A stretch of 13,000 bases of DNA from Clostridiales bacterium (GCA_004551945.1 SFPN01000039.1:1-13000); one strand, 5' to 3'; shown: positions 1 through 6,982, counted from the first letter of the stretch. Translations and numbers: made by a program. The notes: generated by a model not told the origin, from the letters alone.

Positions 1-191
1 ACGCATCCCACACGTTCTTTTCCTTTCAGGACTTTAAAACCCAGCTTTCCAGAAGGCAACGTCAATACAATAACTTCCCGATGAGACCCCTCGCCTGGCG
101 CTCTCCTTTACAGATCCTCTCCGCTTTCCCGAATGTGTAACACATCATTGACAAACCTACACAAGCTTTCAAGGGAATTTTTCCCTCCCTC
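1..191. other. Left-edge intergenic DNA
   Basis: No convincing gene is visible here. On the minus strand a TTGCCT (59-54) to TAAAGT (36-31) pair with a 17-base spacer could be a promoter firing leftward out of the window, and an AAAGGA-like site (27-22) precedes a possible GTG start at 13-11. That gene, if real, lies almost wholly outside the window. Two small inverted repeats are present: ATGTGT/ACACAT at 133-145 and AGGGAA/TTCCCT at 172-186. Both are too short to assign a role. Confidence 0.3.
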
Positions 192-220
192 TTGACAATC
201 TCTCCAAGTTTTTTTATACT
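192..220 (+). promoter_or_regulatory. Sigma-A promoter of the T-box/valS unit
   Basis: A perfect -35 TTGACA (192-197) and a -10 TATACT (215-220) are separated by 17 bases, placing the transcription start near 227. This lies just upstream of the T-box leader, as expected. Confidence 0.85.
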
Positions 221-226
221 GATTGT

Positions 227-492
227 TACGATAGAAAAAGGCAAGGATGGGAAGGAGTACGCGGAAGCGTCGGGGCCCAGAGAGGAGACGGTCGGTGCAA
301 GTCTCTCCCCGCCATCGCGGAAGGTCGTCCCGGAGCCGTCTGCCCGAAGCAGCAGTAAGGCAGGCCGGAGTCCCCCGTTACAGGAACAGAAAGTGCGGGC
401 CGTTTTCCACAAGACAGCCCGAATTCAGGTGGTACCGCGGAAGCTTTTTCGCCCTGGGTCCCTTTGGGGAGTCCGGGGCGGTTTTGTTTTTT
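227..492 (+). ncRNA. T-box leader RNA, probably valine-specific
   Basis: T-box leaders sense uncharged tRNA and switch from terminator to antiterminator when charging is low. The hallmarks are in order. AGTA is at 256-259. The CAGAGAG bulge motif is at 278-284. A distal stem is formed by GGAGAC (284-289) and its partner from 301, closing on the loop GGTGCAAG (294-301). The T-box proper (TCAGGTGGTACCGCGG) is at 425-440. A terminator hairpin lies immediately after. In the returning arm of Stem I the expected specifier position carries GTC (324-326), directly followed by a second GTC (327-329). Both are valine codons, which fits valS downstream. The leader's identity is strong; the exact specifier triplet is inferred from position. 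The 5' end is the predicted transcription start. Confidence 0.93.
450..492 (+). terminator. T-box regulatory terminator
   Basis: The arm 450-462 pairs with 467-480 (CGCCC with GGGCG at the base, one internal mismatch and some G-T pairs), followed by the T-rich run 481-492. The hairpin sits directly after the T-box sequence, so it is the alternative to the antiterminator and controls read-through into the two downstream genes. Confidence 0.85.
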
Positions 493-513
493 GTACCGAA
501 AAGGAGTTTTGCA

Positions 514-1041
514 ATGAACGAATCCCTCTATCCCTTTGTAAACCAGACCACCTATGACCGCCGGGCTCTCACCGCCCTCAACGACCTGGCGGAAAAGAGC
601 GTGCGGAAGGAAAAGTCCCGCATCACCCGGCTGCTGTGCTTTGTGCTGGGTCTCATCGGTCTCGTGGCCGGGGCCTACGTCTACCCCAAGCAAAGCATGG
701 TGGGCAGTCTGCTGCTTCTCTACGGCGTGCTTCTTCTGCTGGTGGGCATATCCTGGAAGTCCTTCCAGCTGCGCTCCTCCCAGCGGCAGCTCCAGCGGGG
801 CATGAAGATCTGCACCTACGAGTTTGACGACGACGAAATGATCTGCACCACCGAAGCCGGGGTCCAGCGGTACACCTACGAGCAGGTCTTTGCCGTGGTG
901 GCGGACAAAAACTGGTACGCCATCTTTTTTGACGCCGGTCACGGGGTGATCCTGGACAAGACCGGCTTCACCACCGGGGACGAGCCCATGTTCAAGGCCT
1001 TTATCGGCCAGCACACCCAGCTCCCCATCCAAGAATTTTAA
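514..1041 (+). CDS. Small YcxB-like membrane protein
   Basis: This encodes 175 residues. The start is the ATG at 514, seven bases after an AAAGGAG site (500-506); in-frame codons further upstream lie inside the T-box leader and are not translated. Residues 1-36 are polar and basic. Two hydrophobic segments at about 37-57 and 61-80 form a helical hairpin, and a soluble domain of about 100-165 follows (FDDDEMICTTEAG...YTYEQV...FFDAG), with the pattern of the YcxB-like C-terminal domain. The biochemical function of that family is unknown to me. It is the first gene of the T-box transcription unit, 39 bases ahead of valS, so it should be made when uncharged valine tRNA accumulates. The family assignment is by pattern and moderately sure; the gene itself is firm. 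Confidence 0.85.
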   Translation: MNESLYPFVNQTTYDRRALTALNDLAEKSVRKEKSRITRLLCFVLGLIGLVAGAYVYPKQSMVGSLLLLYGVLLLLVGISWKSFQLRSSQRQLQRGMKICTYEFDDDEMICTTEAGVQRYTYEQVFAVVADKNWYAIFFDAGHGVILDKTGFTTGDEPMFKAFIGQHTQLPIQEF

Positions 1042-1080
1042 CGGGGCCTTTGCCCCGATCCGATAAGGAGGAACCGAAAA

Positions 1081-3723
1081 ATGAGAAAAGAGTTACCCAA
1101 GGTCTACGACCCCCGCGAGGTGGAAGGCCGCATCTACACCCAGTGGGAGGAGAACAAGTGCTTCGCCGGCATCCGGGACGCCAAGAAGAAGCCCTACACC
1201 ATCGTCATGCCGCCCCCCAATGTCACCGGCCAGCTCCACATGGGCCACGCCATGGACTGCACCCTCCAGGACATCCTGATCCGCTTTAAGCGGATGCAGG
1301 GCTACGCCGCCCTGTGGGTCCCCGGCACTGACCACGCAGGCATCGCCACCCAGATCAAGGTGGAGGAAGAGCTGCGGGTCAAGGAGGGCCTCACCCGCTA
1401 CGACCTGGGCCGGGAGAAGTTCCTGGAGCGGGTCTGGGACTGGAAGAACACCTACGGCAACCGGATCGTGGCCCAGCAGAAAAAGATGGGCGCCTCCTGC
1501 GACTGGGACCGGGCCCGGTTCACCATGGACGAGGGCTGCTCCAAAGCCGTCCGGGAGACCTTCTGCGAGCTGTATGAAAAGGGCCTCATTTACAAGGGCT
1601 CCCGCATCATCAACTGGTGCCCCAACTGCGTCACCGCCCTGTCCGACGCCGAGGTGGAATACGTGGACAAGCCCGGCAAGCTGTGGCACATCAAGTACCC
1701 CATCGCCGGGGAGCCTGGCCGTTACGTCATCGTGGCCACCACCCGTCCCGAGACCATGCTGGGCGACTCCGGCGTGGCTGTGAACCCCAACGACGAGCGG
1801 TACCAGGACATCGTGGGCAAGACCTGCATCCTGCCCCTCATGGACCGTGAAATCCCCATCGTGGCCGACGAGTACGTGGAAATGGACTTCGGCACCGGCT
1901 GCGTGAAGATGACCCCCGCCCACGACCCCAACGACTTTGAGGTGGGCCTGCGCCACAACCTGGAGTCCATCCGGGTGCTGGACGACTACGGCAAGGTCAA
2001 CGAGCTGGGCGGCAAATACCAGGGCATGGACCGGTACGAAGCCCGGAAGGCCATCATCGCCGACCTGGACGAGCTGGGCCTGCTGGAGAAGATCGAGGAT
2101 CACCAGCACAACGTGGGCACCTGCTACCGCTGCCACAACGACGTGGAGCCCATCATCTCCGCCCAGTGGTTCGTGAAGATGAAGCCCCTGGCAGAAGAGG
2201 CCATCCGCGTGGTGGAAGAAGGCGAAACCAAGTTCGTCCCCGACCGGTTCTCCAAGACCTACCTGAACTGGATGGAGAACGTCCACGACTGGTGCATCTC
2301 CCGTCAGCTGTGGTGGGGCCACCAGATCCCCGTGTGGTACTGCGACGACTGCGGCCACATGACCGTCTCCCGCACCGACGCGGTGAAGTGCGAAAAATGC
2401 GGTTCCACCCACATCCAGCGGGACCCCGACGTGCTGGATACCTGGTTCTCCTCCGCCCTGTGGCCCTTCTCCACCCTGGGCTGGCCGGAAAACACCGAGG
2501 ACCTGGACTACTTCTACCCCACCGACGTGCTGGTCACCGGCTACGACATTATCTTCTTCTGGGTGGCCCGGATGATCTTCTCCGGCTGCGAGCAGACCAA
2601 GAGGACCCCCTTCCACACCGTCTTTATCCACGGCCTGGTCCGGGACGACAAGGGCCGCAAGATGTCCAAGTCCCTGGGCAACGGCATCGACCCCCTGGAG
2701 ATGGCCGAGCGCTACGGCGCCGACGCCCTGCGGTTTAACCTGATCACCGGCAACAGCCCGGGCAACGACATGCGCTTCTACACCGAGCGGTGCGAGGCCA
2801 TGCGCAACTTCGCCAACAAGATCTGGAACGCCAGCCGCTTCCTGATGATGAACCTGACCATCGAGGACAACGCCCTGCCGGAGAAGCTGGAGCTGGAGGA
2901 CAAGTGGATTCTCTCCAAGCTGAACACCGTCATCGCAGAAGTCACCGACAACATGGACCACTACGAGCTGGGTGTGGCCGCCCAGAAGATCTATGACTTC
3001 ATCTGGGACACCTACTGCGACTGGTATATCGAAATGACCAAGCCCCGCCTCCAGGGCGACGACCCCGCCGCCAAGGAGCAGGCCCAGCGGGTGCTGTGCT
3101 ATGTCCTGACAGATATTCTCAAGCTGCTGCACCCCTATATGCCCTTCATCACCGAGGAAATCTGGCAGGCTCTGCCCCATGAGACCGACTGCAAGGAGAA
3201 GTTCCTGATGCTCCAGTCCTGGCCGGAGTACCAGGAAGACCTGGCCTTCCCCCAGGAGGAGAAGTCCGTGGAGATCCTGATGGACGCTGTGAAGGCCGTC
3301 CGTGCCCGCCGGTCCGAGATGAACGTGCCCCCCTCCAAGAAGGCACACCTGACCATCGCCACCGGGGAGGAGGCCACCTTCACCGCCGGCATCCCCTTCC
3401 TGAAGCGCCTGGGCTACGCCAGCGACGTGACCGTGGTCCCCGCCGACCAGGAGGAGGCTGCCAAGGGTCAGGTTACCGTGGTCACCCACGCGGCCAAGCT
3501 CTCCATGCCGCTGGCAGAGCTGGTGGACCTGGAGAAGGAAAAGGCCCGCATCGCCAAGGAGCTGAAGAAGAACAAGGGCGAGCTGGAGAAGCTGGACAAG
3601 AAGCTCTCCAACCCCGGCTTCCTGGCCAAGGCCCCCGAGAACGTGGTGGCCGCCGAAAAGGAGCGCGCCGAAAAGCTCACCGCCCTCATCGCCCAGCTGG
3701 AGGAGCAGGAGAAGAACCTGTAA
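1081..3723 (+). CDS. valS: Valyl-tRNA synthetase
   Basis: This is the cytoplasmic class I synthetase that joins valine to tRNA-Val and hydrolyses mischarged threonyl-tRNA-Val. It has 880 residues, the normal bacterial length. The HIGH motif is HMGH at 53-56, after PPPNVTG. The CP1 editing domain covers roughly 190-345 and includes TTRPETMLGD near 220. A zinc-ribbon-like insertion has C421, C424, C437 and C440. The KMSKS loop is at 527-531. The anticodon-binding helical domain runs from about 606 to 760, and a charged coiled-coil arm typical of ValRS from about 813 to 880. The ATG at 1081 follows AAGGAGG (1065-1071) by nine bases. It is controlled by the T-box leader and closed by the terminator at 3747. 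No truncation or motif loss is seen. Confidence 0.98.
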   Translation: MRKELPKVYDPREVEGRIYTQWEENKCFAGIRDAKKKPYTIVMPPPNVTGQLHMGHAMDCTLQDILIRFKRMQGYAALWVPGTDHAGIATQIKVEEELRVKEGLTRYDLGREKFLERVWDWKNTYGNRIVAQQKKMGASCDWDRARFTMDEGCSKAVRETFCELYEKGLIYKGSRIINWCPNCVTALSDAEVEYVDKPGKLWHIKYPIAGEPGRYVIVATTRPETMLGDSGVAVNPNDERYQDIVGKTCILPLMDREIPIVADEYVEMDFGTGCVKMTPAHDPNDFEVGLRHNLESIRVLDDYGKVNELGGKYQGMDRYEARKAIIADLDELGLLEKIEDHQHNVGTCYRCHNDVEPIISAQWFVKMKPLAEEAIRVVEEGETKFVPDRFSKTYLNWMENVHDWCISRQLWWGHQIPVWYCDDCGHMTVSRTDAVKCEKCGSTHIQRDPDVLDTWFSSALWPFSTLGWPENTEDLDYFYPTDVLVTGYDIIFFWVARMIFSGCEQTKRTPFHTVFIHGLVRDDKGRKMSKSLGNGIDPLEMAERYGADALRFNLITGNSPGNDMRFYTERCEAMRNFANKIWNASRFLMMNLTIEDNALPEKLELEDKWILSKLNTVIAEVTDNMDHYELGVAAQKIYDFIWDTYCDWYIEMTKPRLQGDDPAAKEQAQRVLCYVLTDILKLLHPYMPFITEEIWQALPHETDCKEKFLMLQSWPEYQEDLAFPQEEKSVEILMDAVKAVRARRSEMNVPPSKKAHLTIATGEEATFTAGIPFLKRLGYASDVTVVPADQEEAAKGQVTVVTHAAKLSMPLAELVDLEKEKARIAKELKKNKGELEKLDKKLSNPGFLAKAPENVVAAEKERAEKLTALIAQLEEQEKNL

Positions 3724-3746
3724 CCGCAAAGCCTGATTCGCGCACC

Positions 3747-3790
3747 AAGGACCCTTCCCGCCTGCCGGGAAGGGTCCTTTTCTGTTTTTT
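3747..3790 (+). terminator. Intrinsic terminator of valS
   Basis: A perfect 12-bp stem pairs 3749-3760 with 3766-3777 across a five-base loop, with AA (3747-3748) able to extend onto TT. It is followed by TTTTCTGTTTTTTT. It separates valS from the sigma-factor cluster. Confidence 0.95.
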
Positions 3791-3800
3791 TCCACGGGTT

Positions 3801-3836
3801 TGTGACAAATCCCCCCTTGAAAGGATCTGTTTTAGT
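3801..3836 (+). promoter_or_regulatory. Possible ECF-type promoter of sigma unit 1
   Basis: TGTGACAAA (3801-3809) lies 31 bases before TTAGT (3832-3836) in the short gap between the valS terminator and the first sigma gene. The second sigma gene has a very similar arrangement (TGTAAGAAA, then TTAGT 30 bases on). No good sigma-A -35/-10 pair is visible. The similarity suggests a shared, perhaps autoregulated promoter, but the -10 element is not clear in this copy. Confidence 0.3.
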
Positions 3837-3864
3837 AGAAGCCCATCTCCGGAGGTGACGCCCC

Positions 3865-4383
3865 ATGCTTCCCATGCTGCTGACTGGCCTGGAAACGCCC
3901 CAGAACAAGGCCCGCTTCATCCTGTTCTATGAGGCCAACAAGACCAGGCTGTACCGCTACGCCCTGTCCCTGCTCCGCGATCCCACCCAGGCCGAGGACG
4001 CCCTGCAAACCGCCTGGCTGTCCTGCGTCCAGCACGCGGAGACCTTTTTTCAGGTCCCGGCCAACAAGCGTCTGGCCTGGATGCGGGTGGTGGTGAAAAA
4101 CGCCGCCTTTGCCCTGCACAACAAGGAGGCCCGCTATACGGCGCTGGACCCGGACTGGGACCTTCCCGCCCAGGACGACAGCGGCCACAGGGACATTGTG
4201 GAGATCATCCGCACCATGCCGCCCCAATACCGAAGCATTCTGGAGCTGAAATTCGTGCTGGAGTGGAGCGACCAGGCCATCGCCAGCCACCTGGGGCTGT
4301 CCCCCGGGACGGTCCGCACCCGGATCTGGCGGGGGCGCAAGCTGCTCCAGGAAATACTGATCGAGGAGGGATACCAACCATGA
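3865..4383 (+). CDS. ECF-like sigma-70 family factor, unit 1
   Basis: This 172-residue protein has only sigma regions 2 and 4, the layout of extracytoplasmic-function sigma factors. Region 2 is at about 18-85 (FYEANKTRLYRYALSLL, AEDALQTAW, WMRVVVKNAA). Region 4 is at about 112-165 (EIIRTMPPQYRSILELKF, then the helix-turn-helix DQAIASHLGLSPGTVRTRI). It would direct RNA polymerase to a small regulon. The start ATG follows GGAGGTGA (3851-3858) by six bases. Its TGA stop overlaps the next gene's ATG as ATGA, so the two are translationally coupled, typical of a sigma/anti-sigma pair. It aligns without gaps to the factor at 5176, with 97 identities in the first 170 residues by hand count. The exact ECF group and the signal are unknown. 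Confidence 0.9.
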   Translation: MLPMLLTGLETPQNKARFILFYEANKTRLYRYALSLLRDPTQAEDALQTAWLSCVQHAETFFQVPANKRLAWMRVVVKNAAFALHNKEARYTALDPDWDLPAQDDSGHRDIVEIIRTMPPQYRSILELKFVLEWSDQAIASHLGLSPGTVRTRIWRGRKLLQEILIEEGYQP

Positions 4384-5030
4384 ATAATCTGTCCCCAGAA
4401 GAACGCCTGCTTCGCCAGGCTCTCCTCCGGGCCGCAGAGGCCGACGACGCCCAGCGCCTGGCCGGGGCCCCGGAACCGCCCCCCTTTTCCCCGGCTTACC
4501 AGAAGTGGGAACGAAAATTTCTGAAAAATCCCGCCCATCTCGCCAAAAAGGCGCACCATCCCCGGTGGCAGAAGGCCCTGCGCACCGCAGCCTGCTTCCT
4601 GCTGCTCCTGGGCCTGCTGGGCAGCACCGTTCTGCTCGCCAGCCCCTCGGCCCGGGCCGCGGTGGCGGACTATATGGGCTATGAGGTCGTCGGCTTCGAC
4701 TTTCCTTCCCAGGATTTGACCATTCAGCTCAGCGGCGTGGGCAGCGGGTTCTACACCAGTTCGCTTTTCACCTGTGTCGAAGAAAACGGAAACGCCCTGC
4801 GCTATTCTTTCCAGAACAACGGGACCGACGCCTGCTATGTGTCCCTTTCCAGGTTCCGATGGCTTGGCGGACAGAAGCGGGTCACCGACCTCATTCTGGT
4901 GGAGCCCGGTGAAACCGGCGGCGGGACCTACGAGGCCCCTGGAAACGGCACCTACTGTGTCCGTATCCAGTCCGAAATGGGGGGCAGCATCCGCGGGTCT
5001 TTAAAGGTCCTTCAGGTCATCACAGACTGA
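4380..5030 (+). CDS. Probable membrane anti-sigma factor, unit 1
   Basis: This encodes 216 residues; the ATG overlaps the stop of the sigma gene. A charged cytoplasmic part (1-66) is followed by one membrane segment (about 69-88) and an extracytoplasmic domain (about 90-216). The outer domain is rich in beta-prone stretches and may be an Ig-like sandwich; I do not recognise it as a named family. There is no HxxxCxxC zinc motif, so it is not a classical ZAS anti-sigma factor. Residues 1-95 align gap-free with the paralogue at 5690, including FSPAYQKWERKFLKNP (36-51) and LASPSARA at the outer edge of the membrane segment. The role is inferred from coupling to the sigma gene, topology and the duplicated arrangement, not from a recognised domain. 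Confidence 0.75.
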   Translation: MNNLSPEERLLRQALLRAAEADDAQRLAGAPEPPPFSPAYQKWERKFLKNPAHLAKKAHHPRWQKALRTAACFLLLLGLLGSTVLLASPSARAAVADYMGYEVVGFDFPSQDLTIQLSGVGSGFYTSSLFTCVEENGNALRYSFQNNGTDACYVSLSRFRWLGGQKRVTDLILVEPGETGGGTYEAPGNGTYCVRIQSEMGGSIRGSLKVLQVITD

Positions 5031-5042
5031 CCCCCTGCCGCC

Positions 5043-5106
5043 GAAAAATTTTTAAAATTTTTCAAAAAACCTGTAAGAAAACCTGCTGCTGAAGCGTTAT
5101 ATTAGT
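5043..5106 (+). promoter_or_regulatory. Possible ECF-type promoter of sigma unit 2
   Basis: An A/T-tract region (5043-5070) is followed by TGTAAG (5072-5077), a 17-base gap, CGTT (5095-5098) and TTAGT (5102-5106). TGTAA(C/G) with CGT(C/T) about 16-17 bases on resembles the general ECF sigma promoter pattern. The A/T tracts could act as an UP element. A weaker TATATT (5098-5103) could instead be a sigma-A -10, but it lacks a matching -35. The resemblance to the region before sigma unit 1 supports a shared regulator. Confidence 0.35.
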
Positions 5107-5175
5107 GAAAGAGGTTTTCAAGGGCGGTCCCCTCAGCCCGCTCGGAAAATCCCCCCGCTGAGGGAGAGTGGAACC

Positions 5176-5697
5176 ATGCTGCCAATCCTGCTGGCTGCCC
5201 TGGAGAGCGAGGAGGACAAGCGTCTCTTTGCCCGCTTTTACCAAGCGCACCACAAAAAACTATATCGCTTTGCCCTGTCTCTGCTCCATTCCCCCGCTCT
5301 GGCGGAGGAGGCCGTGCAGGAGGCGTGGATGAAGTGCGTTCAAAACGCGGAGCAGTTCTTCTCTCTCCCCGGGAACAAAAAATTGCCCTGGATGGTGGTT
5401 GTGGTGAGAAACACTGCCCTTTCCCTGCTGCGGCGGGAACAGCGGGACCTGCCCTTGGAAGAGGACTGGGACACCGCCGCCCCGGAACCCGGCGACCCCC
5501 GGGGAATTGTAGAAATCATCCGGTCCATGCCGGAGCAGTACCGAACCATCCTGGAGCTGAAATTTGTCCTGGAGTGGCGGGACAAGGACATCGCCCGCTA
5601 TGTGGGCCTGTCCGAGAGCGCCGTGAGCACCCGCATCAGCCGGGGCCGGAAGCTCCTCCAGGAAGCTTTGAGAAAGGAGGGATATGTCTATGAATAG
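5176..5697 (+). CDS. ECF-like sigma-70 family factor, unit 2
   Basis: This is a 173-residue paralogue of the factor at 3865, with the same two-region layout. Region 2 is at about 18-85 (FYQAHHKKLYRFALSLL, AEEAVQEAW, WMVVVVRNTA). Region 4 is at about 112-165 (EIIRSMPEQYRTILELKFVLEW, then the helix-turn-helix KDIARYVGLSESAVSTRI). The block from 111 to 135 is nearly identical to unit 1, while the recognition helix differs (ESAVSTRISRG against PGTVRTRIWRG), so promoter choice may overlap but not be identical. The ATG at 5176 is preceded by GAGGGAGAG (5160-5168). It starts with the same MLP as unit 1, supporting this start. Its end overlaps the next gene by eight bases. It is probably held inactive by the membrane protein that follows. 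Confidence 0.9.
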   Translation: MLPILLAALESEEDKRLFARFYQAHHKKLYRFALSLLHSPALAEEAVQEAWMKCVQNAEQFFSLPGNKKLPWMVVVVRNTALSLLRREQRDLPLEEDWDTAAPEPGDPRGIVEIIRSMPEQYRTILELKFVLEWRDKDIARYVGLSESAVSTRISRGRKLLQEALRKEGYVYE

Positions 5698-6400
5698 CGC
5701 CCCAGCTGAAACGGAACGAATCCGAGAAGCCCTTCTCCAGGCGGCAGAAGCAGACTTTCTTCAGGCGGTGGGTGCGGACGAAAGCCCGGTGGCATTCTCC
5801 CTTTCCTATCAGCGTTGGGAGGCTAAATTCCTCAGAAATCCTCGTGCCCTTGCCAAACGTCTGGCCCGCCCCCTGTGGCAGCGGGCCGCCCGGGCCGCCG
5901 CCTGTCTCCTGCTGGCGGCGGCTTTGTCCTTTGGGGGGCTTATGCTGGCCAGCCCCCAGGCCAGGGCCACGGTCACCCGTTGGTTTACGACGTGGTTTGA
6001 CACCCATGTGTCCTACAACTTTACGGGGCCGGTTCCGGACGATCAACTCGGACTTTGGGAGCCTGCCTATCTGCCCAGAGGATACCATCAGTCTGATTAT
6101 ATTGACCTGACAAACATCATTTGCATTTTTTACAGCAATGGTGATCCCGAACTGGATATTGAGTTTAGCTACCAGCTTATGGAAGAAGGCAGCGGCTATA
6201 GTTTAGATAACGAATGGCACAACATTTCTGATATCTCTGTGCAGGGCCTTCCCGGTCAACTGTTTACCTCAACAAAAGAAAACGGCCAAAATATGCTTGT
6301 CTGGTTCGGCGAGACCACGAACCATTCCTTTCTGCTAACATCCCGCCTTCCCTGCGAAACCTTGATGAAGATAGCAGAGAGCGTACACTATGTTAAATAG
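5690..6400 (+). CDS. Probable membrane anti-sigma factor, unit 2, DUF4367-like outer domain
   Basis: This encodes 236 residues from the ATG at 5690, nine bases after AAAGGAGG. An in-frame ATG at 5684 would add two residues but is only three bases from that site, and the paralogue begins MNN like MNS here. A cytoplasmic part (1-66) carries FSLSYQRWEAKFLRNP (36-51). One membrane segment is at about 68-88, followed by LASPQARA, all shared with unit 1. From about residue 123 (WEPAYLPRGY...) to 233 (...LMKIAESV) it has the layout of a DUF4367 domain, often found on the outside of Firmicute membrane regulators. This half does not resemble the outer domain of unit 1, and its DNA is much more AT-rich than the first half. 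Zinc-finger motif absent. The anti-sigma role is inferred. Confidence 0.78.
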   Translation: MNSAPAETERIREALLQAAEADFLQAVGADESPVAFSLSYQRWEAKFLRNPRALAKRLARPLWQRAARAAACLLLAAALSFGGLMLASPQARATVTRWFTTWFDTHVSYNFTGPVPDDQLGLWEPAYLPRGYHQSDYIDLTNIICIFYSNGDPELDIEFSYQLMEEGSGYSLDNEWHNISDISVQGLPGQLFTSTKENGQNMLVWFGETTNHSFLLTSRLPCETLMKIAESVHYVK

Positions 6401-6960
6401 TCAAAAACTGTTTTGGAAAGGCTTTTCTTCATGAAAAAACGAATTATTCTATCCAGTATCATCGGAATCTTAGTTGTCGCCGGGATCGCCATGCTTTACA
6501 CATCGCCCAAAAACATGATTGCGAGACAACTCCATATAGAGATTCCTATTGCGGAAAACATAGAATACACAGATGATCATGGGGGCTGGTTTGGTGAGGG
6601 GTCCGCATTTGGCAAGCTCAAACTAGACAGGACAAATGGGCAAGCCTTTCTGGAGAAGGTGCAAAAAAATGAAGCGTGGAGCAAACTTCCCCTCACAGAG
6701 AATCTCAAAATTCTCATGTATGGCGGTGAAAAAGACGGTGTCACATATACTGATGAATTCGCGCATCGCTTTGAAATTCCGGAAACAACCAACGGATACT
6801 ATTATTTTCTGAATCGCCTGAATTCTTCTCATAGTGACGAAAATTTGCTGGACGGTGGTGCCTTAAATTTTACGTTTTCTCTCTATGATGTGGATAATAG
6901 CACCGTATACTTTTTGAAAGTTGATACCTAATTCTTGTATATCCAATGCCATTATAGAGG
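6061..6960. other. AT-rich island covering the outer domain and the next gene
   Basis: By hand count GC falls from about 78% (5881-5940) and 57% (6001-6060) to 45% (6061-6120) and 38% (6121-6180). It remains roughly 35-47% in the lines I counted through the next gene, then rises again in spoIIAA. The left edge is inside the anti-sigma gene, almost exactly where its DUF4367-like domain begins. No transposase, direct repeats or integrase remnants are seen at the edges. It looks like DNA of different origin joined by recombination, which is an inference. Confidence 0.65.
6431..6931 (+). CDS. Small membrane-anchored protein of unknown function
   Basis: This encodes 166 residues. The ATG at 6431 follows GGAAAGG (6415-6421); an in-frame TTG at 6413 overlaps that site and is unlikely. 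Residues 1-3 are basic, and 4-23 form a hydrophobic N-terminal anchor or uncleaved signal without a lipobox cysteine. The rest (about 24-166) should be outside the cell, with HGGWFGEGSAFGKLKL near 55, GYYYFLNRL near 123, and an ending NFTFSLYDVDNSTVYFLKVDT-like strand pattern. I have an impression of similar small hypothetical proteins in Bacilli and Clostridia, but I cannot name a function. The gene is AT-rich and 30 bases after the unit 2 anti-sigma gene, so it may be co-transcribed with it, perhaps as a target or co-sensor; this is speculative. Confidence 0.75.
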   Translation: MKKRIILSSIIGILVVAGIAMLYTSPKNMIARQLHIEIPIAENIEYTDDHGGWFGEGSAFGKLKLDRTNGQAFLEKVQKNEAWSKLPLTENLKILMYGGEKDGVTYTDEFAHRFEIPETTNGYYYFLNRLNSSHSDENLLDGGALNFTFSLYDVDNSTVYFLKVDT

Positions 6961-6982
6961 GACTTTTCTTTCCCCTTCCCCG

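Noticed and set aside
11..27. A possible GTG start on the minus strand at the left edge with an AAAGGA-like site
   Set aside because: Only four codons are inside the window, so coding cannot be judged. It is mentioned under the left-edge region only.
1093..3795. A 900-codon open frame on the minus strand opposite valS
   Set aside because: It is antisense to a synthetase with all motifs intact, is low-complexity (rich in G, V, L, H), and has no ribosome binding site or domain. It is a GC-rich codon-bias shadow.
5041..5070. A/T palindrome after the first anti-sigma gene as a terminator
   Set aside because: The stem would be purely A-T, so it is too weak for intrinsic termination; an UP-element-like role for the next promoter is as likely.
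6413..6430. TTG at 6413 as the start of the AT-rich orphan
   Set aside because: It overlaps the apparent ribosome binding site, has none of its own, and the ATG at 6431 gives a normal signal-anchor N-terminus.
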